A DNA stretch of 64,000 nt, from contig JAIBJM010000007.1 of assembly GCA_020029535.1 (NCBI GenBank), forward strand, positions 1 to 64,000, read 5' to 3'. The notes below the pieces were generated by a model that was not told the DNA's origin, searched no databases, and saw only the letters and a program-made list of their open reading frames with translations. How positions within the stretch are numbered: position 1 is the first letter of the stretch; each line of letters starts with the position of its first letter. Shown here one piece after another: positions 10,899-23,627 of the stretch. The translations under genes were made by a program, and so were the position numbers. The DNA is from Gammaproteobacteria bacterium (GTDB lineage: Bacteria; Pseudomonadota; Gammaproteobacteria; Steroidobacterales; Steroidobacteraceae).

Positions 10899-10959
10899 GC
10901 ATAACAAGGCTATGCTCTAGTCAATACAGATGCTTACGCCTCTCCAAGCCGCGTTATAC
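10899..10959 (+). other. attC-like site (putative integron cassette recombination site)
   Basis: GCATAACAAGGC...GCCGCGTTATAC, 61 bp: R''-like GCATAAC and R'-like GTTATAC. Confidence 0.4.
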
Positions 10960-10965
10960 GGCCAA

Positions 10966-10992
10966 AATGCGGTAAAACACTTACCGCATTTA
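10966..10992. terminator. stem-loop, terminator-like
   Basis: Perfect 9-bp stem ATGCGGTAA (10967-10975)/TTACCGCAT (10981-10989) with a 5-nt loop followed by TTATT. Confidence 0.5.
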
Positions 10993-11018
10993 TTCGCCCT
11001 AATTAAAAGTTAGATGCC

Positions 11019-11492
11019 ATGAAGCTCTGTGGCTTTGCTCGGGTGGCGTTGCTGGGTGTAGCGGCAGGCTTCTGTGTTGCAGCCGTAGCAGCTGACGAAT
11101 CCGCGCGATTTCTCAAGGCTCACGACAAATGGAACGCACTTAGCGCAAAGACTTATACCTACGACCTCGGAGTTAGCATTGGTGCCGTCTTTGGATACGG
11201 GCACTTTCATGTGAAGGTGAAAGATGGCCGTTGTCTTGCTCGGCACTACGCTGGAGTCGGGCTCGGTCGTCCTAGCTTCGGTGATCGACTCCGATACAGA
11301 CCATGCGATGACTATCTTCCGGCGGACCTCTTTAAGTTGGTTGGAGACGACATAGCCAGAGGATGGAAGGTGAAGGATCTTACGACCGATGCCAGGTACG
11401 GGTTTCCCAGTCGCGCTTCAATCGACAACGATGGCACCATTGAGGATCAGGGGTGGGCCTTTGAGATCACCAACTTCAGGCTTCGCCAGTGA
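11019..11492 (+). CDS. secreted DUF6174-like protein, probable integron cassette gene
   Basis: Signal peptide, LSAKTYTYDLG...FHVKVKDGRC. Preceded by GTTAGAT (11009-11015) and followed by its complement ATCTAAC (11506-11512). Confidence 0.6.
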   Translation: MKLCGFARVALLGVAAGFCVAAVAADESARFLKAHDKWNALSAKTYTYDLGVSIGAVFGYGHFHVKVKDGRCLARHYAGVGLGRPSFGDRLRYRPCDDYLPADLFKLVGDDIARGWKVKDLTTDARYGFPSRASIDNDGTIEDQGWAFEITNFRLRQ

Positions 11493-11535
11493 CGTTTCGC
11501 TACGCATCTAACCCGTCGTATATGGACTCCCCCTG

Positions 11536-11786
11536 CAAGTAGCAGAGTCGATCATTTTTCTGGCTTGAGGAAACACTTGCAGTCGTATATCCGGCATCGT
11601 GAGTGGGATCTGAAAGTCCCGTGCCGACATGGAATCTGCAACTGACCAGCGCCAATCGTTGCGAACGGCAGGCAAGCTGCCGGAAGAGTTACCGGCGTCT
11701 TGATCAGCGGAAGTCATCCTGAGAGCCATGATGGGTGATCAATCTCTGCGCAAGTGAAGGATTAAAGCATCCAGGTAGTAAGTTGA
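11536..11786 (-). ncRNA. candidate seeker/bridge RNA region of the IS1111-like element
   Basis: About 250 bp with no convincing ORF, downstream of the transposase and inside the IR. Contains GTCGTATAT (also left flank 11515-11523) and TGATGGG (reverse complement of right flank CCCATCA 12956-12962). Confidence 0.4.
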
Positions 11787-12866
11787 TCAGGTGGGCATGG
11801 CAAAGGCCACGCGGCTACGTTTGTGATTCAGTCGAGTCGCGTCATACGGCGCATGATTTCTGAGCACCGCATAACAGATGCGCGCCAGCTTGTTGGCCAG
11901 TGCACAGGTGGCCTTGTTGTGGCAACTGCGCTGCTGCACGGTCAGCGCCCAGGTTCGCAATTGATCCAGTGGTCTACCCATGCGCTTGGCCACGGTGGCG
12001 GCGCGCAAGACGGCACGGGCACCATGCGTGAGCAACATGCGCAGGTAGCGATCTCCGCGTTTGGAGATGCGTCCCAAATGTCGAGTGCTGCCCGATGAAT
12101 GTTCCTTGGGTGTCAGGCCAAACCACGCGGCAAAGTGTCTGGCATCTTTGAAATGCGAGACTTCGCCGCTGGTGGCTGCCACCATCGCCGTGGCGGTGAG
12201 CAAGCCGATACCAGGAACGGAGAGTAACGTCTCGCACGCCGCTGACTGCTTGGCCAGCCTGGACAGCTCACGTTCCAGCTCCGTGATGCGCGCCTCCAGT
12301 AGACGAACTTCCGCCACCAGCAAGCTCATCGGTGGGCGCAATAGAGTCGGCAGGTCCGACTGCGGATCAGCCAAGAGTCGACTGATCTGCTCCAGTCCCA
12401 GCCGCGAACCGACGGCAATCGAAATGCCAAACTCCCGACAGAAGCCGCGCAGAGCATTGATGCGGGACGTGCGCGTGCCCATCCACAGCGAACGGGTTCG
12501 ATGCAGCGCTTGCAAAGCTTGTTGCTCTACCGACTTGATCTTGACCGGCATGATGTCGGCACAGCGGGCTGCTTCCAGCATCGCTTCGGCGTCTGCTGCA
12601 TCGGTCTTGTTGCGCTTCACGTAGGCGCGGATGTAACGCGCTGGCAGCAGCCGGACTCCGATACCCAGACCCACAAGACGACGCGCCCAGTAATGGGCCG
12701 AGCCGCAAGCTTCCATGATGACTACACCGACAGCTCGGTTGACGAAAAATCGCTCAAACTGCGTTCGAGTCAAGCGATGTCGCTCCACCACCCGCCAGTG
12801 AGCATCGGCCACGGCGACCTGGAAAACACTCTTTGCGAGATCGACCGCCACGGTATTAGCATGCAT
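11787..12866 (-). CDS. IS110-family (IS1111-type) transposase
   Basis: MHANTVAVDLAKSVFQVAV...MEACGSAHYWARRL...ARYIRAYVKRNKTDAADAEAM...LLSVPGIGLLTATAMVA...HFAAWFGLTPKEHSSG. Confidence 0.95.
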   Translation of the reverse strand: MHANTVAVDLAKSVFQVAVADAHWRVVERHRLTRTQFERFFVNRAVGVVIMEACGSAHYWARRLVGLGIGVRLLPARYIRAYVKRNKTDAADAEAMLEAARCADIMPVKIKSVEQQALQALHRTRSLWMGTRTSRINALRGFCREFGISIAVGSRLGLEQISRLLADPQSDLPTLLRPPMSLLVAEVRLLEARITELERELSRLAKQSAACETLLSVPGIGLLTATAMVAATSGEVSHFKDARHFAAWFGLTPKEHSSGSTRHLGRISKRGDRYLRMLLTHGARAVLRAATVAKRMGRPLDQLRTWALTVQQRSCHNKATCALANKLARICYAVLRNHAPYDATRLNHKRSRVAFAMPT

Positions 12867-13046
12867 GACAGGACTCCTTCTGGTTGACGCTGACACCCAC
12901 ACCACATGAGTACAGCAGGTGACATGATGCACCTTCAAAATCAGGGGGAGTCCATCCCATCACTGGAGCGCATCTATCGAGTGGTCGCTGGCAGTCAACT
13001 ATTCGAAGTTGTTTCAGTCACTGCACATGATTACCGGAGGCCTTAA

Positions 13047-13307
13047 ATGAGTCAGTTTCGTCCCGCTAAACGCCGCGTAATCGTGTCGGTTGGTGAATCC
13101 GTGCGCATCATTCGCGAGCTTCAAGAACTTAGCCAGAATCAGCTCGCGCAGCTCACGGGTATACCTCAAGCCACGATTTCGGCGATTGAAAATGACCGGG
13201 TTAGCCTTGGAGTCGAACGGGCAAAGGTTCTGGCCCGAGCGCTGAAGTGCCATCCCGCAGTACTGGTCTTTCCTGGTTGGGATTCCAGTCAGCAATCTGC
13301 GGCATAA
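13047..13307 (+). CDS. XRE-family helix-turn-helix regulator, probable cassette gene
   Basis: VRIIRELQELSQNQLAQLTGIPQATISAIENDRVSLGVERAKVLARALKCHPAVLVFP. Confidence 0.85.
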   Translation: MSQFRPAKRRVIVSVGESVRIIRELQELSQNQLAQLTGIPQATISAIENDRVSLGVERAKVLARALKCHPAVLVFPGWDSSQQSAA

Positions 13308-13360
13308 CAGATCATTCGAGGCGACGGGGAACGCGCTCCGGTTCAATAGCAACGTTATGC
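13302..13360 (+). other. attC-like 59-bp element
   Basis: GCATAAC (13302-13308) ... GTTATGC (13354-13360); the ends are exact inverse complements and overlap the stop of the upstream small gene. Confidence 0.65.
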
Positions 13361-13390
13361 CGCCATGACGTTTGCAATTGGAGAATATTG

Positions 13391-13723
13391 ATGCCGAGTC
13401 CGGTCTACGCCCTTAACCTCTTCGATGTTGCGAATCGGGATGAGTACATCGCGTACTCCCGGCGCTCGGTCAAGGAGGTCCAGGCTCACGGCGGCCGAGT
13501 AGTCGCGCTCGGAAAGTTTCGTGAGGTTGCAGTTGGCGACATGGCACCCCGCATGGTTCTCATTCTTGTCGAGTGGGCGTCCAGGGAGGCTTTTGAGAGC
13601 TACCGCGATGATCCAGCCCTCGCAGACCTCCATCCGCACCGGGTCAATGGCACTCGGAACTACATCTGGCACCTTTTCGACAAGCTTGAGGATCTCAGGC
13701 CGATACTTAAGGCGGTCTCATGA
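13391..13723 (+). CDS. DUF1330-like protein, probable cassette gene
   Basis: MPSPVYALNLFDVANRDEYIAYSRRSVKEVQAHGGRVVALGKF...ASREAFESYRDDPA. Confidence 0.75.
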   Translation: MPSPVYALNLFDVANRDEYIAYSRRSVKEVQAHGGRVVALGKFREVAVGDMAPRMVLILVEWASREAFESYRDDPALADLHPHRVNGTRNYIWHLFDKLEDLRPILKAVS

Positions 13724-13727
13724 GCGG

Positions 13728-13754
13728 AACACCTGCAGTCGTATATCCGGCATC
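13728..13754. repeat. 27-bp near-exact copy of a segment inside the IS1111-like element
   Basis: AACAC[C/T]TGCAGTCGTATATCCGGCATC at 13728-13754 and 11572-11598, one mismatch. Confidence 0.85.
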
Positions 13755-13774
13755 TTGGCTTCGAGCGCGCGCGT

Positions 13775-14167
13775 TCAGTGAGCGGACTTCAAACCCAGAT
13801 GCCTGACAAACGGATCGAAATCGCGATCGGAATACAGCAGCGGCATGCGGTTTTCGATGCACCAGGTGGCGATCACGGCGTCGATGGTCTTGCGCACGCT
13901 GATGCCGCGTTTGCGAAGCGCGCGGTAGTTGTCGGCGGTCTTGATTGCCAGCCTTGCGCCGAGCAGGTCGTAAACAGCAAGACTGGCGAGCAATTCGCTG
14001 GCTGACTTGTAGTCGGCGTCGCTGCGGAACCCCTGCAGCACTTCCACCAGAATCAGGTCGCCGATGGCGATGGGCTCCCTGCCCAGCAGGGTGTCGAGGA
14101 AATCCGCTTCAGGACTGGTGTTGCCGTTGAAGTAATCCACCCAGACGCTGGAATCGACCAGGATCAC
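13775..14167 (-). CDS. vapC: VapC-type PIN-domain toxin
   Basis: MILVDSSVWVDYFNG...ILVEVLQGF...RKTIDAVIATWCIENRMPLLYSDRDFDPF. Confidence 0.9.
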   Translation of the reverse strand: MILVDSSVWVDYFNGNTSPEADFLDTLLGREPIAIGDLILVEVLQGFRSDADYKSASELLASLAVYDLLGARLAIKTADNYRALRKRGISVRKTIDAVIATWCIENRMPLLYSDRDFDPFVRHLGLKSAH

Positions 14168-14358
14168 CGGTCAAGTCGCATCCGGTCCAGGTCGTCGCGC
14201 CACTTCAGCTTGCCGCGAAAACCCTTCAGGGCTTCCTGCTTCTTCAGCTGGATCAGGGCCTTCAGCCCCAGTTCCACGGCTTCCTTCTTGGTGCGGGCGC
14301 CGCTGGCCCTGATGGCGTCGGCGATCAGCTTTTCATCGATGACAATGTTGGTCCGCAT
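14164..14358 (-). CDS. vapB: VapB-type antitoxin
   Basis: MRTNIVIDEKLIADAIRASGARTKKEAVELGLKALI; 4-bp overlap with vapC. Confidence 0.88.
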   Translation of the reverse strand: MRTNIVIDEKLIADAIRASGARTKKEAVELGLKALIQLKKQEALKGFRGKLKWRDDLDRMRLDR

Positions 14359-14379
14359 GGCGGTTTCCATGTGTATGGT

Positions 14380-14397
14380 TGTGTCATATTATACACA
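14380..14397 (-). promoter_or_regulatory. vapBC promoter/operator
   Basis: TGTGT(CATATTAT)ACACA inverted repeat embedding TATAAT on the minus strand, just upstream of vapB. Confidence 0.5.
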
Positions 14398-14564
14398 CGA
14401 GGTGCAGCCTGCCTTTCTTGCGTGATCGGCATGATTGACGGCCCGGCCGCTTGGCTGATGGACGTCAGCCGCTTCTGACGTCGCGCATCGCCCTTTGCGA
14501 AACGCGAGGCCGGCGGCGTGGACGATAATGTACCCATGCAGGCGCCTGAGGCAGGAGGACAGCG

Positions 14565-14939
14565 ATGAGCGACCAGGTGGTATGGGTGGACATCCCGGTA
14601 CGCGACCTGGAGCGTGCGATCCGTTTTTACTCCGCAGTGCTGGGCGCCACTGTCACACGACAGGGCGGCGACAAGCTCACCTTCGGGCTGTTGCCGCATT
14701 CGGACACGCATGTGGGTGGCTGTCTGTATGTGGCGGACAAAGACAACGCACCTTCGCAGACTGGTCCGCTGATCTACCTGAATGCGGCCGGCCGGCTCAA
14801 GCAGGCCTCGGAGGCGGTGGTGTCGCAGGGTGGACAGATCATTCAACCCCTGCATCCCATTGGTTCCTATGGCTTCCGCGTGATTGCGCTGGATACCGAG
14901 GGCAACCGCATTGCCTTGCATGCGCCCACCGATCGGTAA
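14565..14939 (+). CDS. VOC/glyoxalase-family protein
   Basis: VVWVDIPVRDLERAIRFYSAVLGATVTRQ...GSYGFRVIALDTEGNRIALHAP. Confidence 0.9.
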   Translation: MSDQVVWVDIPVRDLERAIRFYSAVLGATVTRQGGDKLTFGLLPHSDTHVGGCLYVADKDNAPSQTGPLIYLNAAGRLKQASEAVVSQGGQIIQPLHPIGSYGFRVIALDTEGNRIALHAPTDR

Positions 14940-14950
14940 ACGGTCGCCAT

Positions 14951-14986
14951 GAAAAAAAGCGCTTCTCCGCGAACGGAGAAGCGCTT
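14951..14986 (-). terminator. rho-independent terminator
   Basis: 12-bp stem AAGCGCTTCTCC/GGAGAAGCGCTT followed on the minus strand by a T-run, downstream of the EF-hand gene. Confidence 0.85.
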
Positions 14987-15003
14987 CATCGCGCCGGGCG
15001 GAG

Positions 15004-15291
15004 TTACTTCTTCATCGAAGCATCGAATTCCGCCGAGCTGATCCGACCGTCCCCGTCCCTGTCCGCGGTACCCAGCTTGTTCTTGGCCCAGGAATCGCTG
15101 TCCACTTCGCTCTTGCTCAGATAGCCGTTGCGGTCCGCATCCAGTTGCGAGAACGAATGCTGGGCGCCAGCGCCGGACGACGTGCTGCCAGAAGCACCCG
15201 GTGATGCCGGCGAACTGCCGCTCTCGGGTGACTGGGCCAGGGCCAGACCGCTGATGCCAGCCAGGGTCGCTGCTGCAATGATCTTCATCAT
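15004..15291 (-). CDS. secreted EF-hand domain protein
   Basis: Signal peptide; DADRNGYLSKSE and DRDGDGRISSAE EF-hand loops. Confidence 0.88.
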   Translation of the reverse strand: MMKIIAAATLAGISGLALAQSPESGSSPASPGASGSTSSGAGAQHSFSQLDADRNGYLSKSEVDSDSWAKNKLGTADRDGDGRISSAEFDASMKK

Positions 15292-15369
15292 GATGGATCT
15301 CCTTCTGGTTTCCGCTCATGCGGAGCTGATTATGAAATCCGGAAGGAGATGAAGTTCGCGAAATTTCCG

Positions 15370-15556
15370 TCGGCGATCGGAGACTCTTACAGGAAATTTT
15401 CTGTAGGAAGTTTCCGACCGGCGCAAGCTCTGCAGGCTTTCAGACAAGCCGCCCGCGCCCGGGCAAGCTGGCCCCAAGTCGTAGTCATCGCTCCCACCGT
15501 ATGACTACCGACCTGAAGAGCCCGAGCGGTCCTCCCTCCTCTCGGGCTCTCTTTTA
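15370..15556 (+). ncRNA. candidate intergenic small RNA with C-rich loops
   Basis: Three consecutive hairpins: CTTACAG/CTGTAG core near 15385-15410; GTCGTAGTCAT/ATGACTACCGAC at 15478-15512 with loop CGCTCCCACCGT; terminator GAGCCCGAG/CTCGGGCTC with loop CGGTCCTCCCTCCT, then TCTTTTATTT. No ORF. Confidence 0.35.
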
Positions 15557-15558
15557 TT
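15518..15558 (+). terminator. rho-independent terminator
   Basis: GAGCCCGAG (15518-15526)/CTCGGGCTC (15541-15549), then TCTTTTATTTA on the plus strand. Confidence 0.8.
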
Positions 15559-17393
15559 TATTCGACGGTGACGCTCTTGGCCAGGTTGCGCGGCTGATCG
15601 ACGTCGGTGCCTTTCAGAATAGCCACGTGATAGGCCAGCAGCTGCAGCGGCACGGTGTAGATCACTGGGGCCTGGAAGTAGCTGACATGCCTGGGCATCT
15701 TGATCACATGCACGCCATCGCTGGATTCAAAACCTGAATCCGGGTCGGCGAACACGTACAGCTCACCGCCCCGTGCGCGCACTTCCATCAGGTTGGACTT
15801 CAGTTTCTCCAGCAGGTCGTTGTTCGGCGCGACCGTGATCACCGGCATGTCGGCGTCGACCAGCGCCAGCGGACCATGCTTGAGTTCGCCGGCGGCGTAC
15901 GCCTCGGCATGGATGTACGAAATCTCCTTCAGCTTGAGCGCGCCCTCCATCGCCACCGCATGCAGCGCACCGCGGCCGAGGAACAGCGCGTGATTCTTGT
16001 CGGCAAAGCGCAGCGCCAGCTTGTGGATGACCGGATCCAGCTCCAGCGTCCTCTCGAACAGCGACGGCAGTTCGATCAGTCGCTGCACCAGACCGCGTTC
16101 GCGTTCGGCGTCGGCGCTGTGATGCTTGGCCAGTGCAATCACCAGCATGCCCAATGCAATCAACTGCGTGGCGAAGGCCTTGGTGGAAGCCACGCCGATC
16201 TCCGGACCGGCGCGCGTCAGCATCACCAGGTCGGATTCGCGCACCAGCGAACTCTCGGGCGCATTGCAGATGGCCAGCGTCGAGAGATAACCCAGCTGCT
16301 TGCCAAGCCGCATGGCGGCCAGCGTGTCGGCGGTTTCACCGGACTGCGAGATCGTCACCAGCAGGGTGTTGCGGCCCACCACCGGGTTTCGGTAGCGGTA
16401 TTCGCTGGCAATTTCGACGCGGCAGGGAATGCGGCAGATCTGTTCGATGAAGTAACGCGCCACCACGCCGGCGTGATAGCTGGTGCCGCAGGCGACGATC
16501 TGCACGCCCTCGGTGCGCTTGAATATCTCGGTGGCGGCCGGGCCGAAGGCGGCTTCCAGCAGACGACCGTTGGCAACCCGCTCCTGCAGCGTGTTGGCCA
16601 CCGCGCGCGGCTGCTCGTGGATCTCCTTCAGCATGAAGTGCTTGTACTGACCTTTCTCGGCCGCATCGGCCGACAGCTCGCTGTCGCGTGCCGGCCGTTC
16701 GGCGCTGTTGCCTTCGCGGTCGATGATGCGGATATCGCCGCGCGTGACCTCGGCCACATCGCCTTCGTCGAGGAACATGAAACGGCGCGTCACCGGCAGC
16801 AGTGCGGCGACGTCCGAGGCAACGAAGTTTTCTTCGACGCCCAGTCCCAGCACCACCGGACAGCCCATGCGCGCCACGATGATGCGGCCCGGCTCGTTCT
16901 GGCTGATGACGGCCAGCGCGTAGGCGCCTTCCAGTTCCGACACCGTGGCACGTACGGCCTTGAACAGGTCGCCCAGCTTGGAGAAATGGAAGTGGATGCG
17001 GTGCGCGATCACCTCGGTGTCGGTTTCCGAGGTAAACTGATAGCCGATGCGCTTCAGTTCATCGCGCAGCTCTTCGTGGTTTTCGATGATGCCGTTGTGC
17101 ACCAGCGCCAGGCCGTCGCGCGAGATGTGCGGATGGGCATTGCGTTCGCTGGGCACGCCGTGCGTGGCCCAACGCGTATGCGCGATGCCGAGATGACCGG
17201 CCGCCGGCGTGGTGACCAGCGCCTCTTCCAGCATCTTCACCTTGCCGACGGTACGCACGCGGGCCATCTTCTGCGCGGCGTCGACCACGGCAATGCCCGC
17301 CGAATCGTAGCCGCGGTATTCCAGGCGCTTGAGGCCTTCGATCAGCACCGGCACCACATTGCGTCCCGCGACCGCTCCGACTATTCCACACAT
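15558..17393 (-). CDS. glmS: glutamine-fructose-6-phosphate aminotransferase
   Basis: [33 protein letters not shown]...[12 protein letters not shown]...[12 protein letters not shown]. Confidence 0.98.
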   Translation of the reverse strand: MCGIVGAVAGRNVVPVLIEGLKRLEYRGYDSAGIAVVDAAQKMARVRTVGKVKMLEEALVTTPAAGHLGIAHTRWATHGVPSERNAHPHISRDGLALVHNGIIENHEELRDELKRIGYQFTSETDTEVIAHRIHFHFSKLGDLFKAVRATVSELEGAYALAVISQNEPGRIIVARMGCPVVLGLGVEENFVASDVAALLPVTRRFMFLDEGDVAEVTRGDIRIIDREGNSAERPARDSELSADAAEKGQYKHFMLKEIHEQPRAVANTLQERVANGRLLEAAFGPAATEIFKRTEGVQIVACGTSYHAGVVARYFIEQICRIPCRVEIASEYRYRNPVVGRNTLLVTISQSGETADTLAAMRLGKQLGYLSTLAICNAPESSLVRESDLVMLTRAGPEIGVASTKAFATQLIALGMLVIALAKHHSADAERERGLVQRLIELPSLFERTLELDPVIHKLALRFADKNHALFLGRGALHAVAMEGALKLKEISYIHAEAYAAGELKHGPLALVDADMPVITVAPNNDLLEKLKSNLMEVRARGGELYVFADPDSGFESSDGVHVIKMPRHVSYFQAPVIYTVPLQLLAYHVAILKGTDVDQPRNLAKSVTVE

Positions 17394-17395
17394 CT

Positions 17396-18790
17396 TTACT
17401 GATCCTTGTTGCGCTTGGTGGGCCGCTGCCAGGAGTCGATGGTGATCTGGCGGCCACGCTCCAGCGTCAGCTTGCCGCCCGGGACATTGAGCGTGATCGT
17501 CGAACCGGCGCCGATGGTCGCACCGGTGCCGATCTGCAGCGGTGCCACCAGCATGGCGCCGGAGCCAATGAACACGTCATTGCCAATCTCGGTGCGAAAC
17601 TTGTTCGCACCGTCGTAATTGCAGGTGATGGTGCCCGCGCCAATGTTGACGCGGCTGCCCATGGTGGTGTCGCCGACATAGCTCAAGTGATTGACCTTGC
17701 TGCCCCCGGCGATCTGGCTGTTCTTGATCTCGACGAAATTGCCCAGATGCACTTCGTCGGCGAGCACGGTGCCGGGACGCACGCGGGCGAATGGTCCCAC
17801 CTCGCAACGCGCGCCGATGGTGGCCTGCTCGATGACACAGTTGGGCTTGAAGTGTGTGCCGGCACCCACCTGCACCTTGCTCAACACGCAGTTGGGTCCG
17901 ACGCGCACGCCATCGCCCAGATGCACCGGGCCTTCCAGCACCACATTGATGTCGATGGTGACATCGCGGCCCGCCGTAACGGCGCCGCGTATGTCGATGC
18001 GCGACGGATCGATCAGCGTCACGCCGGCCTTCATCAGTTCGCGCGCGCGCGCGCGGCGGTATTCGCCTTCCAGCTCCGCCAGCTGCAGCTTGTCGTTGAC
18101 GCCCAGCACCTCGGCCGCCGTGGGCGCCAGCAGCGGGCTGACGCGGATCTGTTCGCTCACCGCCATGGCGATGACATCGGTCAGGTAGTACTCGCGCTGT
18201 GCATTGTCGGCCCGCAACCGCGCCAGCCACTGCTTCAGCAGTCCGGCCGGTGCGGCCAGCACACCGCTGTTGCCCTCGCGGATGCGCAGCTGTTCGGCAC
18301 TGGCATCCTTCTGCTCCACGATGCGTTGCACCGCGCCGCCCTCGCGAATGATGCGGCCGTAGCCGGTGGGATCGGGCAGTTCAACGGTGAGCAAGGCCAG
18401 CGCGCGCGGTCCGGCCAGCGCAATCAGCTGACGGAGCGTGGCCGGATCGATCAGCGGCACATCGCCGTACAGCACCAGCACCAGATGGTCATCGGGGATG
18501 GCCGGCATGGCCTGCTGCAATGCATGGCCGGTGCCCAGCTGCTCGGCCTGCAAGGCCCACTGAATATCGTCACGGGCCAGCGCGGCGCGCACCTGCTCGC
18601 CACCATGCCCGTACACCACATGGATGGAGGCCGACTGCAGCGTGGCAGCTCGTTCGAGCACATGGGCGAGCAGCGGCTGGCCCGCCAGCGGGTGCAGCAC
18701 CTTGGGCAGGCTGGAATTCATCCGCTTGCCCTGGCCCGCGGCGAGGATAACTATCGATAAAGGCGGGACTTTTTCGACGGGTGAGGGCAT
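17396..18790 (-). CDS. glmU: bifunctional GlcNAc-1-P uridyltransferase / GlcN-1-P acetyltransferase
   Basis: [24 protein letters not shown]...left-handed beta-helix repeats. Confidence 0.97.
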   Translation of the reverse strand: MPSPVEKVPPLSIVILAAGQGKRMNSSLPKVLHPLAGQPLLAHVLERAATLQSASIHVVYGHGGEQVRAALARDDIQWALQAEQLGTGHALQQAMPAIPDDHLVLVLYGDVPLIDPATLRQLIALAGPRALALLTVELPDPTGYGRIIREGGAVQRIVEQKDASAEQLRIREGNSGVLAAPAGLLKQWLARLRADNAQREYYLTDVIAMAVSEQIRVSPLLAPTAAEVLGVNDKLQLAELEGEYRRARARELMKAGVTLIDPSRIDIRGAVTAGRDVTIDINVVLEGPVHLGDGVRVGPNCVLSKVQVGAGTHFKPNCVIEQATIGARCEVGPFARVRPGTVLADEVHLGNFVEIKNSQIAGGSKVNHLSYVGDTTMGSRVNIGAGTITCNYDGANKFRTEIGNDVFIGSGAMLVAPLQIGTGATIGAGSTITLNVPGGKLTLERGRQITIDSWQRPTKRNKDQ

Positions 18791-18962
18791 GAGGGCCGGC
18801 AATTTAGCACAGCGTTCCGGGCCAGAGCGGATGCGGGCCGCATTTTGCGCCGCGGGGGGCGGCAACCGTAAGTCCTGCGCCAACTTTGTCCGCGCTCACC
18901 GCATATTGTCGACTCGCGATTTGCTTTCCGCGCCGCCAGAGTCGGTGGCAAGCCTTGCCGTA

Positions 18963-19325
18963 ATGGGTCACCAAATGCCGCGGAACAAATCGTATATACA
19001 AAATGTTTTGTCAGAACTCGCGGGGGTCGATGTGGGTGGACCAATCTCCGGCGCTGGGCGGCGGCCGCGCACGCACCGTGTGCGTGCCTTGAAGTTCGGT
19101 CGCGGGCCGCAGATCGCACCACCGAAGATTGCAGTGAGCATTCGACTCAGCCCGCAGGTTCTGGCTTATTTCAGACGTGGCGGGCCACGTTGGCAGTCAC
19201 GGATCGATGAACTGCTGGGCTACTACGTGGCGGTGAGCGGGCGTCGGGCGCGCCTGCAGCGACAGCTGGAGGCACAGCGACGCGTCGAAGCTGCGCGGCG
19301 GCCGGTTGCGAAGCGCCAGCGCTAG
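18963..19325 (+). CDS. BrnA-antitoxin-like DNA-binding protein
   Basis: C-terminus PPKIAVSIRLSPQVLAYFRRGGPRWQSRIDELLGYYV matches the BrnA-type RHH pattern; no adjacent BrnT seen. Confidence 0.55.
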   Translation: MGHQMPRNKSYIQNVLSELAGVDVGGPISGAGRRPRTHRVRALKFGRGPQIAPPKIAVSIRLSPQVLAYFRRGGPRWQSRIDELLGYYVAVSGRRARLQRQLEAQRRVEAARRPVAKRQR

Positions 19326-19744
19326 CCCTTGCCCTTGCGCATGCGCTCGATCAGCTTCAGCTGCGCGGCAGCCCGCGCCAGCTCGGCCAGCGCCTCGGCC
19401 TGCTCCAGCTTGTCGATCTTGCCGGCCAGCGCCTCTTCGGCGCGCTGCCGCGCCGCCAGTGCGGCGACCTCGTCGAGATCGTGGGCGCGAATCGCAGTGT
19501 CGGCGAGGATGGTGACGCGGTTGGGCTGCACTTCCAGCGCCCCGCCGCCGACGAACACCGAGGTCTCGCCCTCGGCGGTCTTCACGCGCACTTCACCGGC
19601 CTTGATCAGCGTCAGCAGCGGAGCATGCCGCGGCGTGATGCCCAGCTCGCCTTCGGTGGCCGGCACAAACACCATTTCGGCCTCGCCAGAGAAAATCTCG
19701 CCTTCGGCGCTGACGATGTCGACGTGGATTGTTTTACCGGCCAT
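19322..19744 (-). CDS. atpC: ATP synthase epsilon subunit
   Basis: MAGKTIHVDIVSAEGEIFSGEAEMVFVPATEGELGITPRHAPLLT. Confidence 0.97.
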   Translation of the reverse strand: MAGKTIHVDIVSAEGEIFSGEAEMVFVPATEGELGITPRHAPLLTLIKAGEVRVKTAEGETSVFVGGGALEVQPNRVTILADTAIRAHDLDEVAALAARQRAEEALAGKIDKLEQAEALAELARAAAQLKLIERMRKGKG

Positions 19745-19745
19745 G

Positions 19746-22054
<2,309 letters not shown>

Positions 22055-22063
22055 CGCGTGAGC

Positions 22064-23602
<1,539 letters not shown>

Positions 23603-23627
23603 GACTTTAAGTCCTTTGAATGAAACC

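Larger units (their letters stand above)
11522..12955 (-). mobile_element. IS110-family, IS1111-like insertion sequence
   Basis: DEDD-type/IS116-IS110-IS902 transposase ORF bounded by a 14-bp perfect inverted repeat ATGGACTCCCCCTG (11522-11535)/CAGGGGGAGTCCAT (12942-12955). True tips may lie a few bp outside. Confidence 0.85.

Noticed and set aside
12957-13046. Searched for the missing attC right half (GTTAGAT-like) downstream of the IS
   Set aside because: No convincing GTTRRRY core found; only the left half ATCTAAC is supported, so the attC insertion claim is kept tentative.
15876-17402. Long antisense ORFs over glmS, rimO, parAB, ATP synthase genes, OPT/POT genes (e.g. 508 aa, 780 aa, 1175 aa)
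   Set aside because: Typical shadow ORFs of GC-rich coding regions; compositionally low-complexity (Gln/His/Arg-rich) and opposite well-recognised genes.
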